This document shows, one piece after another, positions 6,363 through 7,475 of a stretch of DNA of 7,475 bases. The position numbers and the translations under genes were made by a program. The DNA is from Pseudomonadales bacterium. GTDB lineage: Bacteria; Pseudomonadota; Gammaproteobacteria; Pseudomonadales; DT-91. Every line of letters begins with the position of its first letter. Positions within the stretch are counted from its first letter, which is position 1. The stretch lies in assembly GCA_013215025.1 (NCBI GenBank), contig JABSRR010000076.1, positions 1-7,475 on the forward strand, in the 5' to 3' direction. The notes under the pieces are model-generated. The model worked only from the letters and a program-made list of their open reading frames with translations, had not been told where the DNA came from and did not search any database.

Positions 6363-6368
6363 GATAAT
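6363..6368 (+). promoter_or_regulatory. Possible -10-like element before bamE
   Basis: GATAAT matches five of six bases of the sigma-70 -10 consensus, but it lies only 4 bp before the ATG at 6373 and 19 bp before the ATG at 6388. If it is used, the later ATG would be the start, with a very short leader. No good -35 is present at 17 bp. TATTAT at 6348-6353 is an alternative. Confidence 0.2.
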
Positions 6369-6372
6369 CGGT

Positions 6373-6756
6373 ATGTTAAAGCAAGTTATGACCAGCATCA
6401 ATCGTCTGCCAACTATTGCCAAAACAATTTTACTTTTTGGCCTACTGCAGCTCAGTGCCTGCAGTACCTCTCACTTTCCCTGGGTGTATCGAATCGATGT
6501 GGAGCAGGGGAATATTGTTGACGATGATAAACTGGCTGAGGTTGAGCTAGGCATGACGCGCGCGCAGGTGAAATATTTGCTGGGTAGCCCTTTGATAGAA
6601 GACAGTTTTCATCCAGACCGCTGGGATTATTTTTACAGCTTTCGTACCGGCAAAGGCCTTTATGAGACCAGGCGGGTGACCTTGCTTTTTTCTGGGCAAA
6701 CACTGACCTCGGTAGAGAAGACGCCGACCACAGAAATCGAGCTCGACTATTGGTGA
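6373..6756 (+). CDS. bamE: Outer-membrane assembly lipoprotein BamE (SmpA/OmlA)
   Basis: Lipoprotein subunit of the BAM complex, which inserts beta-barrels such as the porin at the left of this window into the outer membrane. From the ATG at 6373 it has 127 residues: a basic N-terminus, a hydrophobic stretch (ILLFGLLQL), and the lipobox L-S-A-C with the lipidated Cys at residue 30. The mature domain shows BamE signatures: 'YRIDVEQGN', 'LGMTRAQVKYLLGSPLI' and 'DRWDYFYSF', then 'VTLLFSGQTLTSVE'. The start is uncertain. ATG 6373 (MLKQVMTS) and ATG 6388 (MTSINRL, giving a more typical 25-residue signal) both lack a good Shine-Dalgarno, and a TTG at 6361 is unlikely. The gene is divergent from fur and lies upstream of rnfH, which is on the opposite strand: a standard gammaproteobacterial neighbourhood. 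Confidence 0.93.
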   Translation: MLKQVMTSINRLPTIAKTILLFGLLQLSACSTSHFPWVYRIDVEQGNIVDDDKLAEVELGMTRAQVKYLLGSPLIEDSFHPDRWDYFYSFRTGKGLYETRRVTLLFSGQTLTSVEKTPTTEIELDYW

Positions 6757-6845
6757 TATGTGCCTGCTTTTAGCGCCTGAGCCTATTTCCTGTCCGATTT
6801 TTAGCCCTTTTTAGCTTATTCTTAAGTCTATTTTTGCGCCCGACT

Positions 6846-6874
6846 TTGACAGCCGTTCTCTCCCTAAAGATTCT
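6846..6874 (+). promoter_or_regulatory. Candidate sigma-70 promoter upstream of the structured region
   Basis: A perfect TTGACA (6846-6851) is followed after 17 bp by GATTCT (6869-6874), a weak -10. A second possible -10, GATACT, lies at 6915-6920, but its -35 position falls on the GTTATT of the palindrome, not on a consensus hexamer, so that version would need an activator. Either could start an RNA ending at the terminator at 7141, giving roughly 215 or 260 nt. Confidence 0.35.
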
Positions 6875-6891
6875 CACCTTTAATAAAAGCA

Positions 6892-6913
6892 GTTATTAAT
6901 AACAACAGTTATT
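6892..6913. repeat. 12-bp palindrome plus repeated half-site
   Basis: GTTATTAATAAC (6892-6903) is a perfect inverted repeat, and its left half, with flanking CA (CAGTTATT), recurs at 6906-6913. The centres lie just upstream of the GATACT hexamer. The layout suits an operator for a dimeric regulator, but it does not match the Fur consensus and I cannot name the protein. Confidence 0.45.
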
Positions 6914-6925
6914 CGATACTCCAGT

Positions 6926-7141
6926 ACGCGAGAGTCCTCGAGTCGGTAGGTCTGTAAAATCGATGTGCGCTTGTTGCCAAAAGCAACCGGTGTAAGGAAT
7001 ATTGCTAGAAAAAGTGATACTTTTCTGCATTAGCAACGTCTAATACTTGATAGTGGCAATCGGGATATGCGTCCCCTAATGTATATCCCGCACATTCTGG
7101 ATGGAATGTGGCATTTAACCGGCGTTTACGCCGGTTTTTTT
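6926..7141 (+). ncRNA. Candidate structured small RNA (or structured bamE 3' UTR), family not recognised
   Basis: Plus-strand hairpins in order are: GTTGC/GCAAC (6973-6987, loop CAAAA); a long arm TTGCTA/TAGCAA (7002-7036) enclosing AAAAGT/ACTTTT; a 10-bp stem 7061-7070/7081-7090 with the C-rich loop GTCCCCTAAT; directly abutting it, a perfect 7-bp stem CACATTC/GAATGTG (7091-7110) with hexaloop TGGATG; then the intrinsic terminator. Stem regularity, contiguity of the last hairpins and the terminator are what an sRNA gene looks like. The orientation excludes service to rnfH, which is on the opposite strand. It does not match the conserved ends of tmRNA, 6S RNA, SRP RNA or RNase P RNA as I know them. 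The 5' end given is a guess from the GATACT hexamer; the 3' end is firm. It may instead be the processed tail of the bamE message. Confidence 0.55.
7117..7141 (+). terminator. Strong intrinsic terminator of the bamE-downstream RNA
   Basis: The perfect stem CCGGCG (7119-7124)/CGCCGG (7129-7134) is extended by two A-T pairs, has a TTTA loop and is followed by seven T (7135-7141). No comparable U-tract follows on the minus strand, so it acts on plus-strand transcripts only. It lies 361 bp after the bamE stop, unusually far for a simple bamE terminator. Confidence 0.92.
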
Positions 7142-7190
7142 ATGTCTGCGTATTTTTCTAAGCTTGATATTTGCTGGTTCAGGCTAAATT

Positions 7191-7475
7191 CTATTCGCCG
7201 CTGCGTTTAGCCTTAGCCTTGTCTGCACGTGCCTTGCGGCTGGCTTTGGGGTCAGATTTTAACGGTCGATAAATTTCTATGCGTTCGCCCGCTTGCATGA
7301 TATGGGTTTTTGGTTTGATAGCTTTGCCAAATATGCCCATTTTAGCGCTATCAAAATCAAATGTGCTTTGTTCAAAAAATCGTTCGATACCAGATTGTTT
7401 AACCGCATCGATAGCCAATGTGCCAACAGCTACTTCGCAGCTGACAATTTTTTGCTGATGCGGCAACGCATAGGC
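7191..7475 (-). CDS. rnfH: RnfH/RatB family protein (UPF0125), 5' end outside the window
   Basis: A small beta-grasp (ubiquitin-like) protein; 94 residues are visible. The frame stays open to the window edge, reading AYALPHQQKIVSCEVAVG, where the family has '(V)xVAYALPxxQ' shortly after the start. The TTG inside this motif is therefore Leu, not an initiator, and the ATG must lie a few codons beyond the right edge. Other family marks are 'GTLAIDAVKQSGI', 'KMGIFGKAIKPKTHIMQAGERIEIYRPL' and the basic tail KSDPKASRKARADKAKAKR. The protein is the conserved partner gene of ratA (a START-like protein), expected immediately upstream of it, outside the window. Its biochemical role is not settled: the name comes from rnf electron-transport clusters in other bacteria, and the toxin-antitoxin reading of ratA/ratB is disputed. 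Confidence 0.93.
   Translation of the reverse strand, partial: AYALPHQQKIVSCEVAVGTLAIDAVKQSGIERFFEQSTFDFDSAKMGIFGKAIKPKTHIMQAGERIEIYRPLKSDPKASRKARADKAKAKRSGE

Larger units (their letters stand above)
6757..7190. other. 434-bp intergenic region between bamE and rnfH
   Basis: No ORF with coding character is seen on either strand. The left third (to about 6880) is T-rich and carries three TTTTAGC copies (6768-6774, 6799-6805, 6809-6815). The middle holds promoter-like elements and a palindrome. The right half holds four hairpins and a terminator on the plus strand, described separately. Downstream of the terminator (7142-7190) nothing stands out; that stretch is the 3' flank of rnfH. Confidence 0.7.

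Noticed and set aside
6452..6703. Minus-strand ORF of 83 codons inside bamE
   Set aside because: It lies wholly within a well-supported lipoprotein gene on the other strand and shows no family resemblance; the same applies to open frames opposite the patatin, yejK, YCII and thioesterase genes.
6892..6913. Fur box at the GTTATTAATAAC palindrome
   Set aside because: The AT-rich inverted repeat does not follow the GATAAT-type hexamer order or the 7-1-7 pattern of the Fur consensus; the resemblance is compositional only.
6990..7008. GacA/UvrY-type upstream activating site (begins TGTAAG)
   Set aside because: Only the left half matches; the required inverted CTTACA at the right spacing is absent.
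6757..7190. tmRNA, 6S RNA, SRP RNA or RNase P RNA in the bamE-rnfH gap (ssrA/smpB often lie near ratA-rnfH)
   Set aside because: No tmRNA-like GGGGCUG start or CCA end, no long closing stem pairing the 5' and 3' ends as in 6S RNA, and no SRP or RNase P core motifs.
7464..7466. TTG as start codon of rnfH
   Set aside because: It encodes the Leu of the conserved YALP motif, and the frame continues to the window edge, so the gene is simply truncated by the window.

Overview
The window reads as chromosomal DNA of a gammaproteobacterium of moderate GC content, probably a marine or other Gram-negative relative of the Pseudomonas/Cellvibrio side of the class. The basis is the gene order fur <-> bamE (smpA/omlA) -> rnfH (ratB), a Fur protein of the Pseudomonas type with a single cysteine, a YejK/NdpA nucleoid protein, a DnaJ-related J-domain protein, and an outer-membrane barrel of the alginate-export-like kind. 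No mobile element, CRISPR array, tRNA or rRNA was seen.

Layout. 1-772: the 3' part of an outer-membrane beta-barrel gene, closed by a strong terminator (791-824). 844-1725: an orphan cytosolic protein resembling a nitrate/nitrite-sensing (NIT) domain. It converges on, and overlaps by 24 bp, a patatin-like phospholipase on the minus strand (1702-2580). 2752-3339 (minus): a J-domain protein, divergent from yejK (3404-4417, plus). 4537-4881 (minus): a YCII-family protein with a terminator at 4416-4442. 5002-6298 (minus): a tight three-gene unit fur - thioesterase A - thioesterase B, with junctions overlapping by 1 and 4 nt and ending in a weak hairpin plus a poly-U tract. fur is divergent from bamE (6373-6756, plus). 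The right end holds the 3' part of rnfH on the minus strand (7191-7475, start outside the window).

The least ordinary part is the 434 bp between bamE and rnfH. It has no credible ORF. It carries a promoter-like stretch with a perfect 12-bp palindrome, a run of clean hairpins (two of them directly abutting) and a strong plus-strand intrinsic terminator at 7117-7141. This is best explained as an unannotated structured small RNA, or a long structured bamE 3' UTR. One apical loop is C-rich and another presents GGA, which suggests RNA- or CsrA-type contacts; that part is inference.

A second point of interest is the coupling of fur to two paralogous PaaI-type hotdog proteins. They align through the active-site segment but differ at the presumed catalytic acid (Asp in one, Glu in the other), which fits a heteromeric thioesterase. 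The remaining genes are housekeeping or conserved accessory genes and look intact.
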